Position numbers and translations under genes: made by a program | Part shown: positions 33,193-41,662 of the stretch, piece after piece | How the letters are laid out: each line of letters opens with the position of its first letter | Numbering within the stretch: the first letter of the stretch is position 1 | The notes under the pieces: model-generated | The model's database searches: none | Told to the model about the DNA's origin: nothing | The model's input: the letters and a program-made list of their open reading frames with translations, nothing else | Source: Bacteroidota bacterium | GTDB taxonomy: Bacteria > Bacteroidota > Bacteroidia > 2-12-FULL-35-15 | Direction of reading: 5' to 3' | Assembly: GCA_016722565.1 (NCBI GenBank) | Contig: JADKIU010000007.1 | Span: 1 to 64,000, forward strand | Length of the DNA stretch: 64,000 bases

Positions 33193-35133
33193 TTATTGTT
33201 TTATAAGTGATACAGCTTGTTTGTTTGATTTAATTAACTCGGATAAGACTTTATTATACTTATCAAAATCAGCCACTTCGAGCATTAAAATATTGAAATA
33301 GATCTCATTCTTAAGAATGATTTGATTGTTTTTAAAAGTATACTCCGATGAAAATCCGGCTACATCGTTTTCATAACGTTTGTTTTCGGGTATAAATTCA
33401 GGTTTATAACCTGGAGGAACGTTTAAAATGGTCACCACTATTTTTTTAGTTTTATGTTTAATGTTCAGTGGTACTTTTCTGGATGCAGGAACTTGTTCCA
33501 CTCCTAAACCTAAATCCATATTTAAATTAATGTACAATTCATTTTGATTTTTTCGGGCATAATCCGGCACGGAAAATTTGTAGTGAATCGTAAGCGGTTT
33601 TGTTCGGTCAAACGGACTTTGATTTATATCAGAGAAGCTAACCTTATTACTTCCTTTTGCGAAGTATCCTTTAAAAAAGACCTCTTTTTCATCTACATTC
33701 AAATGTTCGGTCGCGTAGATGTATTCCAGTTGATCATAGCCGGAAAGTACTGCTTTGCCTTTACCATTCACAAAGTTATCTTTAATATCAATTGTAATCG
33801 AATCGATTGTTTGACTCACGCTTGCATCTTTGATTGGAACCGTCACAATCAAAAAACTATCTGCAGAAACTCCAATTAAAGCCTGTTTTCCTTGAATAAA
33901 AGAAGTATACAAATCTTGTGGTGCGTGTTTCCCTGTTGCATCTAAAAAATTCCAAACACCATTTTTATCCAGATAAGAAGTAATCATATGATTATCCACA
34001 CTAGGTGTAGGAACATCGGTATAGGTATATGGAATATCTCTGGAACCAATCCACGTCAAATACGATTTTACATTTGCAAATCGGAGCATTTCGTTAATAA
34101 TGCTTGCCATATCCTTACAATCTCCAAATTTCCGAGTACAAACCAATCCTGCATCACGCGGAATAAATCCACCCAATCCATCTTCAAAAGCCACATACGA
34201 GATATTATCTTGTACCCAATAGAATATTTTATTTACCTTTTCAGCTTCCGAAGTAGTATTTGCAACCAGACTATCCGTAATCTGTTTTAGTTTTAAGTCT
34301 TCTGTTTGATTGAGATTTTTTTGCAAATCGCTGTACCATTTGTACAAGTTCATCGGTTTCCCCAGAAGCTCCACATTTTTTCCGTCCACCATATAATTGG
34401 TAACATAAAAAACAAGGTGCGGCTCATAATATCTGAAATTGGGCGCATCGTCATAATAAATCCCGGAGCCATCCGATTGAAATGTCCATCGGTAGATGGT
34501 TTCATTCTTCTTCTCTTCTTTTGTAAAAACAATATTTTTATTTTCACAATTAAAAAGTTTATACGCAATAGTGATGTTTTTCTGAACCGAAATAACCAAT
34601 TCATTTTTTAAACAGGGAACAAAATCTAACCAATAATGTGTACCCATAAAACGAGGTTCGACATATTTCAACTGATATGTAAGATCTAAAACGGCACCCG
34701 GTTGAACAGAAGGATATACAAAATCATAAGATTTCTGATCATCATAAAATGAATTTCTTCCCAGATCATTATTTAAATCAATTTTCTGCACTTCTTTCTT
34801 TTCATACTTTTTGTTATTGGGAACAAATGTAAAGGCTTTGATGTCGGATGCAACAACAAAACTATTAGAGGGAATAGATTCTTTTTGAAAACTTAATCCG
34901 GATTCTTTATTTATAAAAATCTGTTCGCGCATCGTGCATACACCTGTTAACTTGGTGTTCTCAACAAAAATCTTATACTCTTGCGATTTATTGAGATAAA
35001 CAGCACTTGCATCCGGATAAAGCGTGCGCGCTTCAGCAACACCCGTAATTTGGGCGAAACAAGGAATACTACTAAAAAAGAAACTTGCCCAGAGGACAAG
35101 TTTCAAACCATTTCCCAGCCTATTTTTCATCAA
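33193..35133 (-). CDS. DUF3857/transglutaminase-domain protein with intact triad
   Basis: The 646-aa product has a signal peptide (MMKNRLGNGLKLVLWASFFFSSIPCFAQ), a DUF3857 domain (residues 40-190, with VYLNKSQEYKIFVENTKLTGVCTMREQIFINKESG, and VQPGAVLDLTYQLKYVEPRF) and a transglutaminase-like domain at about 290-410: IFYWVQDNISYVAFEDGLGGFIPRDAGLVCTRKFGDCKDMASIINEMLRFANV carries the Cys, SVDNHMITSYL the His, and WNFLDATGKHAP the Asp. The C-terminal region is beta-rich. Papain-like hydrolase or amide-crosslinking chemistry is possible; no substrate is known. It overlaps the end of the MORN gene by 14 bases. Confidence 0.85.
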   Translation of the reverse strand: MMKNRLGNGLKLVLWASFFFSSIPCFAQITGVAEARTLYPDASAVYLNKSQEYKIFVENTKLTGVCTMREQIFINKESGLSFQKESIPSNSFVVASDIKAFTFVPNNKKYEKKEVQKIDLNNDLGRNSFYDDQKSYDFVYPSVQPGAVLDLTYQLKYVEPRFMGTHYWLDFVPCLKNELVISVQKNITIAYKLFNCENKNIVFTKEEKKNETIYRWTFQSDGSGIYYDDAPNFRYYEPHLVFYVTNYMVDGKNVELLGKPMNLYKWYSDLQKNLNQTEDLKLKQITDSLVANTTSEAEKVNKIFYWVQDNISYVAFEDGLGGFIPRDAGLVCTRKFGDCKDMASIINEMLRFANVKSYLTWIGSRDIPYTYTDVPTPSVDNHMITSYLDKNGVWNFLDATGKHAPQDLYTSFIQGKQALIGVSADSFLIVTVPIKDASVSQTIDSITIDIKDNFVNGKGKAVLSGYDQLEYIYATEHLNVDEKEVFFKGYFAKGSNKVSFSDINQSPFDRTKPLTIHYKFSVPDYARKNQNELYINLNMDLGLGVEQVPASRKVPLNIKHKTKKIVVTILNVPPGYKPEFIPENKRYENDVAGFSSEYTFKNNQIILKNEIYFNILMLEVADFDKYNKVLSELIKSNKQAVSLIKQ

Positions 35134-37591
35134 TCAATTCATCGTTATAATAAACATGGGTATGTGTTAATTTACCCGTTGCATCGTAATATTTAGACGT
35201 GCCATGTTGTTTTCCGCTTACAAAATATTCTTCGCTCTTCACTTTACCATTCTCATAATAGCTGGTTGCTTTTCCAATCTTTTCTCCGTTATCATAGTTT
35301 TCTTCTTCCTTTATTTTACCGGAAGGATAATAGGCTTTTCTTGTTCCGGAAAGTTCGTCATCAACATAATTCTCTTCTTCTTGTTTGGCACCATTGCTAT
35401 GGTAAACAATTCGTTTTCCAACCAATTCGCCATTTTTTAAAGAATATTCGATAGCAGGGCTTCCGGTTTTAAAGAATGTTTTTATTGTAGCGGTTTCATT
35501 CTTCACATCTATTTTAGGAACCATCACGCCATTCTTGTCAAAATAGCTATAAGAAATCAAGATTCCATCTCTATAATCTCTGGAGATGATCAAATCACCA
35601 GTTTCAGAATAGATATTCGCTTTCCCATCAATTTCATCGTATTTATATTCATAGTCACGCTCAATCGCTTTATTCGGATAATACAAGATTGTTTTTCCTT
35701 CTTGACTATCATAAACAAAATTCGATTCTTTTTGTAGCGTACCATCTTCGTAATAAAAAAGATGTTTCCCATGTCGATCTCCATCAATAAAACCTCTTTG
35801 GGATTGTAATTTCCCATTCGGAAAATAATATTTTACATCCCCATTTGCTTTATTGGTGATGTAATTTTTTTCACTCAACGGTTTTCCACTTGGAAAAAAC
35901 TCAACAAATGCGCCTTCGCGAAGATTGCGTTTGTATTCAACCTTTTGTTTTGTTTTACCATTTGTATGTTTTGTTTCAAGCATTCCCTCACCTAAGTTAA
36001 ACACCATCTCTTTTGAAACAATTCCACTGGTATCGTAATACACTCTTTTTTTAACATACCCCAATTCGAAAAATTCTTCGTAAAAAAGTTTTCCGTTGAT
36101 TGCAAAATACTGTTGCCAACCATCTAAATTTCCATCATTGTAAAAATTCAACTCCTCCAACTTTCCATTCATATAATACGTTTTCCATTCTCCAATTTCT
36201 TTATCAAGAATGTAGGCTCCTTCCATGTTCAACTTCCCATTGTTAAAATATTTTCGATAATAACCGTTTGTTTCACCTGCAGAATAATCGGTTTCTGATT
36301 TTACTTTTCCATTCGGATGATAATCGATGGCTTTGCCTTCTCGTTTTCCTTCAATATAATTTGTTTCGGAAGTGATATAACCATTGACATTGTAATTTTT
36401 CCATACACCGGTAAGATTTCCTGCCAACACTTTCCCTTCACGCTTCTTGTTTCCATTTGGGTAGTACAAATTAGCATCATAGTTATTTCTACCATCTTTT
36501 TTGTTCTGGTAGACAACTTTTCCGTTTAAGTCGTAAGCGATGTATTCCTGAAGAATATCATTTTTGTAAACAAACTCTTCAATCAATTTCCCTGAAATAT
36601 CATAATATTTGGATGTTGCTGTAAGTTTACCATTGGAGTAGGTTTCCTCTAACTGCAATGTTCCGGTATCAAAATAATTTTTCCAAACACCATCTTTTTC
36701 ACCACTTTTATTATAGTTCCCTTCAGCATCCACTTTACCATTTCGGTGATAACTTTTATACGCTCCCACCAAAACACCTTTTTCATAGTTCACCTCAATT
36801 TTTAATGTGTTTTCGGGAAAATTATAGAAGTTCTGGTATTTACCAAATCTGAAACCATCTTTAAAAGTAGATTTTTCCATAAGGTGTCCATTATTGTGAT
36901 ATTGTACCAACGGACCTTGATATTTTCCGGCAACAACATCAATTTCATATTTTAATTTCCCGTTTTGATAATAGTTGGATTCTTTCCCTTCTTGCACACC
37001 CATTTTATAATTTTGCACCATTTCTTTTCCACCTGTTGTATAATAGGTGGTGCGTGAACCATCCAATTTACTTACCGAAAAGTATTTTTGTTTTTCGATA
37101 CTTCCATTTGAATAATAATTTTCAACTAAACCTTCAACCGATCCATCTTTATAATTTTCAACCGTTTTAAGCAAGCCCGAAGAATAATAAAATTTCCAAA
37201 TGCCTTCACGTTGTGCATTTGCATTAAAAACACCTGAAGCACGAAGAATACCATTTGAATAATAAAAGTCCCAACTTCCAACATTTTCTCCTTTTGCATT
37301 CTTATTTCCAACAGATTGGATTTTACTATTTTGATACCAATGACGCGCAACGGTTTGCTTTCCGCTCAACAAACATTCATAGGTAGAAATATTTTCACCA
37401 ATATAATCGACCACCCAATTAGAAAATTTTTCTGTTTCGTCTTTATTTTTCTTAAGCCAAGAATTAATATCTGGATTTTCGAACTCAGCAAGAATGCCAT
37501 AAGCATACGGTTCAAAATAATTATTCTTATTCATGGCTTGAAACAACGGAGCATAAAATTCCATATAAAATCCTTTGTCGCTTTTATTCAC
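35120..37591 (-). CDS. Giant MORN-repeat protein (likely the 3' part of a TPR-MORN gene)
   Basis: The 823-aa product consists, from about residue 90 on, of some thirty MORN/YwqK-like units of roughly 20-25 residues, each around a core such as YYSNGILRASGVFN, YYTTGGKEMVQNYK, YYPNGNKKREGK, YFNNGKLNMEGAY, YYENGKVKSEEYF. Such repeats form extended beta hairpins; YwqK-type MORN proteins are known as toxin-neutralising or membrane-associated factors, but a role here is not shown. No signal peptide is present at the GTG start (37591), yet the neighbours are exported. The frame upstream of the GTG continues open for about 18 codons (QYHQTNATYFEKIE), and one extra T near 37637 would fuse it to the TPR gene. 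It is followed by a 14-base overlap with the next gene. Confidence 0.85.
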   Translation of the reverse strand: MNKSDKGFYMEFYAPLFQAMNKNNYFEPYAYGILAEFENPDINSWLKKNKDETEKFSNWVVDYIGENISTYECLLSGKQTVARHWYQNSKIQSVGNKNAKGENVGSWDFYYSNGILRASGVFNANAQREGIWKFYYSSGLLKTVENYKDGSVEGLVENYYSNGSIEKQKYFSVSKLDGSRTTYYTTGGKEMVQNYKMGVQEGKESNYYQNGKLKYEIDVVAGKYQGPLVQYHNNGHLMEKSTFKDGFRFGKYQNFYNFPENTLKIEVNYEKGVLVGAYKSYHRNGKVDAEGNYNKSGEKDGVWKNYFDTGTLQLEETYSNGKLTATSKYYDISGKLIEEFVYKNDILQEYIAYDLNGKVVYQNKKDGRNNYDANLYYPNGNKKREGKVLAGNLTGVWKNYNVNGYITSETNYIEGKREGKAIDYHPNGKVKSETDYSAGETNGYYRKYFNNGKLNMEGAYILDKEIGEWKTYYMNGKLEELNFYNDGNLDGWQQYFAINGKLFYEEFFELGYVKKRVYYDTSGIVSKEMVFNLGEGMLETKHTNGKTKQKVEYKRNLREGAFVEFFPSGKPLSEKNYITNKANGDVKYYFPNGKLQSQRGFIDGDRHGKHLFYYEDGTLQKESNFVYDSQEGKTILYYPNKAIERDYEYKYDEIDGKANIYSETGDLIISRDYRDGILISYSYFDKNGVMVPKIDVKNETATIKTFFKTGSPAIEYSLKNGELVGKRIVYHSNGAKQEEENYVDDELSGTRKAYYPSGKIKEEENYDNGEKIGKATSYYENGKVKSEEYFVSGKQHGTSKYYDATGKLTHTHVYYNDELIDEK

Positions 37592-38406
37592 TTCAATCTT
37601 CTCAAAATAAGTTGCATTTGTTTGGTGATATTGAATTTCAACTTAATCTTTGATTTGTATTTATCAGTCAACGCAACTTTTGATTTCACTAAAGCCTCTA
37701 ATTCAGAAAAATCATCTTGCTCACTTAATCCATCGATCTTTATTACATCTTTAAACTCATATTCGTTTTTAGCAATTTTCTCTAGCTCAGAAACAATTGA
37801 TTTTGCTCTGGTGGATGAATTGTCGAGTAATAAATAATATTGCCATGCCAGCATTGCAGGAATCAATTTCCCTTGTTTAAGCGCCAAATTGGCCATTACA
37901 TGATGACTGGAAGCATGGTATGGATTGCATTTGATAGACTGAATCATCAAATCATGTGTTTCTGCATACTTTTCCTGGCGGTATTTCAAAATACCCAATT
38001 CAAAATAAAATGAATTATTCAAAGGGTATTTTTTTATTCCCTCGTTGTAAAGTTTCATCGCTTCATCACTTTTTCCCATCTTATCCAGCGCGTTTGCTTT
38101 GTAAAGCAATAAACTTGGAGCAAAAGAGGAAGGCAACACAGAAGCTTGGTCACAAACAATTACAGCCATAGAATCCTGTTCACTGGCGATATATGTATTT
38201 ACCAATTCAACACATGCTAACACATAATTGGTATCGTTTGGATTTACTTTTTTAAATTCCACTATCGCTTCCGCGTATTTTTCTTCGTCATGTAAAGCGA
38301 CACCTTTTTGGATAATTTTTTTTGAATCGACTTCAAGGGAAGTTTGTGCATAAGAAAATGACACAACAGAGCAGAGCATGCTCACCAGCGTGATAATTTT
38401 GTTCAT
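37588..38406 (-). CDS. Secreted TPR protein, first gene of the operon (probably truncated by frameshift)
   Basis: The 272-aa product has a signal peptide (MNKIITLVSMLCSVVSFSYAQ) and three to four TPR units (residues 35-200: GVALHDEEKYAEAIVEFKKVNPN, LYKANALDKMGKSDEAMKLYNEGIKKYP, FELGILKYRQEKYAETHDLMIQSIKCNP, VMANLALKQGKLIPAMLAWQYYLLL). After VALTDKYKSKIKLKF the sequence becomes a short unnatural tail (NITKQMQLILRRLK). In the other frame the same bases read QYHQTNATYFEKIEVNKSDKGFYMEF, leading into the MORN gene. I therefore think 38406-35120 is one gene encoding a secreted TPR-MORN protein of about 1090 aa with a one-base lesion near 37637. A true four-base overlap of two genes is the alternative. 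Confidence 0.75.
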   Translation of the reverse strand: MNKIITLVSMLCSVVSFSYAQTSLEVDSKKIIQKGVALHDEEKYAEAIVEFKKVNPNDTNYVLACVELVNTYIASEQDSMAVIVCDQASVLPSSFAPSLLLYKANALDKMGKSDEAMKLYNEGIKKYPLNNSFYFELGILKYRQEKYAETHDLMIQSIKCNPYHASSHHVMANLALKQGKLIPAMLAWQYYLLLDNSSTRAKSIVSELEKIAKNEYEFKDVIKIDGLSEQDDFSELEALVKSKVALTDKYKSKIKLKFNITKQMQLILRRLK

Positions 38407-38595
38407 AGGAATAGAGTATTTAGAACCTCAAGATAGGCAATAATTCCGAGAATTCAGGTTTTTTCTTTTCGCACTGGAAAAACTCATCATTTTGAGTGCA
38501 GGATGACAAAAATAGCCGAAAGCGATGTTCGCTAGAAACCCAATATAGATATGCTATAGCAGCTAATTAGACAGGAAAACACAATTCAAAACGCA
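38407..38595. other. Intergenic region upstream of the TPR/MORN operon
   Basis: A minus-strand TATCTTGA about 20 bases before the ATG at 38406 is a possible weak -7 box. Otherwise nothing recognisable. Confidence 0.3.
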
Positions 38596-39612
38596 TTAAA
38601 TCGTCCATGTATTTTTTCCGCGAATCAATGCATCCAAATCACCATTACCTTTCGCTGCAATTGCCTCCGTAATTTGAGCATTCATTGCATCTTCATAGCA
38701 AAAACGATCTTCCGTATAAAACACACCAAATGGACGCGGCAATGGATTTTCATCAGCAGGTGAAGAAAAGAAACGCACTAAAATATTGGCTTTCACTTGG
38801 TCTTTTTCATCGTGAATCCATAAATCGTTTGCTGATACGTCTGCAATATTTACAACAACAGGTTTGAATCCATCCAACTTAAATCCTTTATCGGCATGCT
38901 CTCCAAAAATCAAAGGCTTGCCATGCTCCACCATTAAGGTATTTATTTTTTTTGTTCCTTTTTCGGTAAAAACTTCAAATGCTCCATCATTAAACACATT
39001 ACAGTTTTGATAAATCTCCACCATCGATGTTCCTTTATGACCGTTTGCACGTTTTAAAATTTCACGCAAATGAATCGGATCACGATCCATCGAACGGGCA
39101 ACAAATGTTGAATCCGCGCCAAGGCATAATGCCAGCGGATTGAACGGATGATCAACAGAACCGGTTGGGGTGGATTTCGTTACTTTTCCTAATGGAGAAG
39201 CCGGAGAATATTGTCCTTTTGTTAAACCATAAATTTCGTTGTTAAACAACAAAACGTTCACATCAAAATTCCTGCGCAACAAATGAATTAAATGATTTCC
39301 ACCAATCGATAATGCATCACCATCACCGGTAACAATCCACACACTTAAATCAGGACGTGTTGCTTTAAGTCCGCTTGCAATGGCTGTAGCGCGACCGTGA
39401 ATACTGTGCATCCCAAACGTTTCCATGTAATATGGAAAACGTGAAGAGCATCCGATTCCGGAAATAAAAACAATTTGCTCACGCGGAATTCCAAGTTCAG
39501 GTATTACCGTTTGCACTTGTTTTAATATAGAATAATCACCGCAACCCGGGCACCAACGAACTTCTTGATCAGTGACAAAATCTTTAGCGGTTAATTTAGT
39601 AGTAGCTTCCAT
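38596..39612 (-). CDS. korB: 2-oxoacid:ferredoxin oxidoreductase, beta subunit
   Basis: The 338-aa product is the thiamine-diphosphate-binding subunit: DQEVRWCPGCGDYSILKQVQ (residues 15-34, start of the beta chain), FISGIGCSSRFPYYMETFGMHSIHGRATAIASGLKATRPDLSVWIVTGDGDALSIGGNHLIHLLRRNFDVNVLLFNNEIYGLTKGQYSP (48-140), containing the TPP motif GDG-x-NN-like (GDGDALSIGGN ... LLFNNEIYGLT). It pairs with the alpha subunit whose stop overlaps its start by one base. The enzyme oxidatively decarboxylates a 2-oxoacid (2-oxoglutarate or pyruvate) to the acyl-CoA, reducing ferredoxin. No separate delta/4Fe-4S ferredoxin subunit is present, as in the two-subunit KorAB/OGOR type. The exact substrate is not decided by the sequence. 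Confidence 0.93.
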   Translation of the reverse strand: MEATTKLTAKDFVTDQEVRWCPGCGDYSILKQVQTVIPELGIPREQIVFISGIGCSSRFPYYMETFGMHSIHGRATAIASGLKATRPDLSVWIVTGDGDALSIGGNHLIHLLRRNFDVNVLLFNNEIYGLTKGQYSPASPLGKVTKSTPTGSVDHPFNPLALCLGADSTFVARSMDRDPIHLREILKRANGHKGTSMVEIYQNCNVFNDGAFEVFTEKGTKKINTLMVEHGKPLIFGEHADKGFKLDGFKPVVVNIADVSANDLWIHDEKDQVKANILVRFFSSPADENPLPRPFGVFYTEDRFCYEDAMNAQITEAIAAKGNGDLDALIRGKNTWTI

Positions 39613-41480
39613 TATTTTAATAACTCGATAATTTTATTTTTTAACTCCTCACTCGTAAAAGGCATTCCTTGAATTTTATTTAATCCTTTCGCATCAATAA
39701 AATATTTGTCGCGAATAATTTTTATTAATTGTCCGTTATTCAATTCAGGAACCAATACTTGGTCATAGCTCTTTAAAATCTCACCTAAATTTTTAGGAAA
39801 CGGATTTAAATATTTCACATGTGCATGGGCTACATCGTATCCGTCAGCAATCAATTCGCGTATTGCAGTTTTAATGGAACCATAAGTGGATCCCCAACCC
39901 AAAACCAATAATTTTCCTTTTGCACCCGCCTGTCCGGCAGGCAGGTTCCCATTATCAATTGTTTGCAATGGAATATAATCCGCAATTTTATCCACCTTCG
40001 CTTGACGCAATTTCACCATCAATTGATGATTTTCGGGATCGTATGAAATATTTCCTGTTTCATTTTCTTTTTCAATCCCTCCTACTCGATGCTCCAATCC
40101 TTTTGTTCCGGGGATTGCCCAAGGGCGTGCTAACTTTTCGTTGCGTTTATATGGTAAAAAGGATTCGCCTTCTTTCAATTCATTTTTCGCAAATGTCACT
40201 TTCAATTCAGGTAAATCTGCTGCAGATGGGAATTTCCAAGGTTCAGCACCGTTGGCAATGTATCCATCACTTAAGAAAAATACCGGAGTCATAAATTCAA
40301 GTGCTAATCGGCATGCTTCAAACGCTCCGAAAAAACAATCGGAAGGCGTATATGCTGCAATTACAGGAACAGGTGCTTCACCATTTCTTCCATACATGGC
40401 TTGTAATAAATCCGACTGTTCAGTTTTTGTTGGTAAGCCAGTACTTGGTCCACCACGTTGCACATTGACAATCACCAATGGAATTTCAAGCATCAACGCT
40501 AATCCAATCGCTTCACCTTTTAGAGCAATACCGGGACTGGAGGAAGCGGTTACACCGAGTGCACCACCAAAAGAAGCACCAATAGAAGAAGTGATGGCAG
40601 CAATTTCATCTTCTGCCTGAAATGTTTTTACTCCGAAATTTTTATGTTTTGATAATTCATGCAAAATATCTGAAGCCGGTGTGATGGGATACGTTCCGTA
40701 AAACAATGTCAGTCCGGCTTTTTGAGCCGCTGCAATCAATCCCAAAGCCGCAGCCTGATTACCCATAATGCTTCGGTAGGTGCCTTTTTCAACGGGAGCC
40801 GGTTTCACTTCAAAACGGTTCATCGGTGTTTCCACCGTATCGCCATAATGATAACCAGCCTTTAACACTTTCACATTCGCATCAATTAATTCCGGTCGCT
40901 TTTTAAATTGTTCTTTTAAAAATTCGATAGAACTTTCGATGGAGCGGTTGTACATCCAATAAATATATCCGAGAACGAACATATTTTTAGAACGATCCAT
41001 TTCTTTTGTTCCTAATCCGGAATCAGCAAGGGCAGTGCGCGTAATTTTTGTAACGTCAATTTCGTATACCTTATATTTTTCGAGCGAGCCATCTTTTAAA
41101 GGATGAACGCCATCCGGATATTTCGCCAATTTTAAATTTTTAGGATCAAATCCATCGGTATTGGCAATAATGATTCCGCCCGGTTTTAATTGTTTGATGT
41201 TTGCTTTAAGAGCAGCAGCATTCATCACCACCAATACATCAAATGCATCACCTGCTGTAAAAATTTCAACACTACCAAAATGCAATTGAAATCCTGAAAC
41301 ACCTGCTATTGTTCCTTGCGGAGCGCGAATTTCGGCTGGGAAATTCGGGAATGTACTAATGTCATTACCATACAATGCGGCTGTGGTGGTGAATTGAGAG
41401 CCTGTTAACTGGATACCATCACCGGAATCGCCTGCAAAAAGAATGACTACGTCTGTTTTTATTTCTGTTTTTGAACTCAT
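39612..41480 (-). CDS. korA: 2-oxoacid:ferredoxin oxidoreductase, fused gamma/alpha subunit
   Basis: The 622-aa product is a gamma-domain (VILFAGDSGDGIQLTGSQFTTTAALYGNDISTFPNFPAEIRAPQGTIAGVSGFQLHFG, residues 12-70) fused to the alpha domain (IMGNQAAALGLIAAAQKAGLTLFYGTYPITPASDILHELSKHKNFGVKTFQAEDEIAAITSSIGASFGGALGVTASSSPGIALKGEAIGLALMLEIPLVIVNVQRGGPSTGLPTKTEQSDLLQA, 235-370) and a C-terminal transketolase-like domain (GKLLVLGWGSTYGSIKTAIREL, 518-540). A Gly/Ala/Pro insertion NLPAGQAG near residue 511 is encoded by a palindromic repeat. A -7 box TAACTTTG lies just upstream (41489-41496). It forms the operon with korB (one-base overlap). Confidence 0.93.
   Translation of the reverse strand: MSSKTEIKTDVVILFAGDSGDGIQLTGSQFTTTAALYGNDISTFPNFPAEIRAPQGTIAGVSGFQLHFGSVEIFTAGDAFDVLVVMNAAALKANIKQLKPGGIIIANTDGFDPKNLKLAKYPDGVHPLKDGSLEKYKVYEIDVTKITRTALADSGLGTKEMDRSKNMFVLGYIYWMYNRSIESSIEFLKEQFKKRPELIDANVKVLKAGYHYGDTVETPMNRFEVKPAPVEKGTYRSIMGNQAAALGLIAAAQKAGLTLFYGTYPITPASDILHELSKHKNFGVKTFQAEDEIAAITSSIGASFGGALGVTASSSPGIALKGEAIGLALMLEIPLVIVNVQRGGPSTGLPTKTEQSDLLQAMYGRNGEAPVPVIAAYTPSDCFFGAFEACRLALEFMTPVFFLSDGYIANGAEPWKFPSAADLPELKVTFAKNELKEGESFLPYKRNEKLARPWAIPGTKGLEHRVGGIEKENETGNISYDPENHQLMVKLRQAKVDKIADYIPLQTIDNGNLPAGQAGAKGKLLVLGWGSTYGSIKTAIRELIADGYDVAHAHVKYLNPFPKNLGEILKSYDQVLVPELNNGQLIKIIRDKYFIDAKGLNKIQGMPFTSEELKNKIIELLK
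39925..39945. repeat. Palindromic GC-rich repeat inserted in frame inside korA
   Basis: CCCGCCTGTCCGGCAGGCAGG contains the hairpin GCCTG-tCCGg-CAGGC. It is in frame and encodes the PAGQAG part of an insertion absent from what I know of KorA homologues. Its composition (GC-rich) differs sharply from the AT-rich gene. Confidence 0.75.
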
Positions 41481-41488
41481 TTGAAGTA

Positions 41489-41496
41489 CAAAGTTA
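41489..41496 (-). promoter_or_regulatory. -7 element of korAB
   Basis: On the minus strand TAACTTTG matches TAnnTTTG exactly, 8 bases upstream of the korA ATG; the expected TSS would fall at about the start codon. No TTG is present at the expected distance. Confidence 0.4.
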
Positions 41497-41506
41497 ATTT
41501 AAAGCA

Positions 41507-41538
41507 AAAAGGTTTTCCCACTACTGGAAAAACCTTTT
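41507..41538 (-). terminator. Terminator of the CCLMCC mini-gene unit
   Basis: AAAAGGTTTTcCCA / TGGaAAAACCTTTT, 14-base arms with one mismatch, followed on the minus strand by TTTTTGC. It lies 30 bases past the stop codon of the 23-codon frame and before the korA -7 box. Confidence 0.75.
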
Positions 41539-41567
41539 AAATACGTATTGTTAATATATATTAAAAA

Positions 41568-41639
41568 TCAATCCAGATAAGCATTACGCTTACAGCACAT
41601 CAAGCAACACATTGGATTATATTGAAGGGATTGAATCAT
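41568..41639 (-). CDS. Candidate 23-residue CC-x2-CC mini-protein
   Basis: The minus-strand frame starts at ATG 41639 and ends with TGA at 41570-41568. It encodes MIQSLQYNPMCCLMCCKRNA plus YLD. It has a promoter with exact consensus (TTG 19 bases before TACATTTG at 41663-41670), an upstream purine-rich AAAGGAAAA about ten bases before the ATG that could serve as ribosome-binding site, and its own terminator. The two Cys pairs two residues apart could bind a metal or iron-sulfur ligand. I know no protein family to which it belongs. Alternatives are a leader peptide of the korAB region, or a small RNA with an incidental frame. Confidence 0.5.
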   Translation of the reverse strand: MIQSLQYNPMCCLMCCKRNAYLD

Positions 41640-41662
41640 TTTGTTTTCCTTTATTTCGGTTA

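Noticed and set aside
35120..37591. Toxin-antitoxin role for the MORN (YwqK-like) protein
   Set aside because: Although small YwqK-like antitoxins share the repeat, no toxin gene is adjacent, the protein is very long, and all neighbours are exported.
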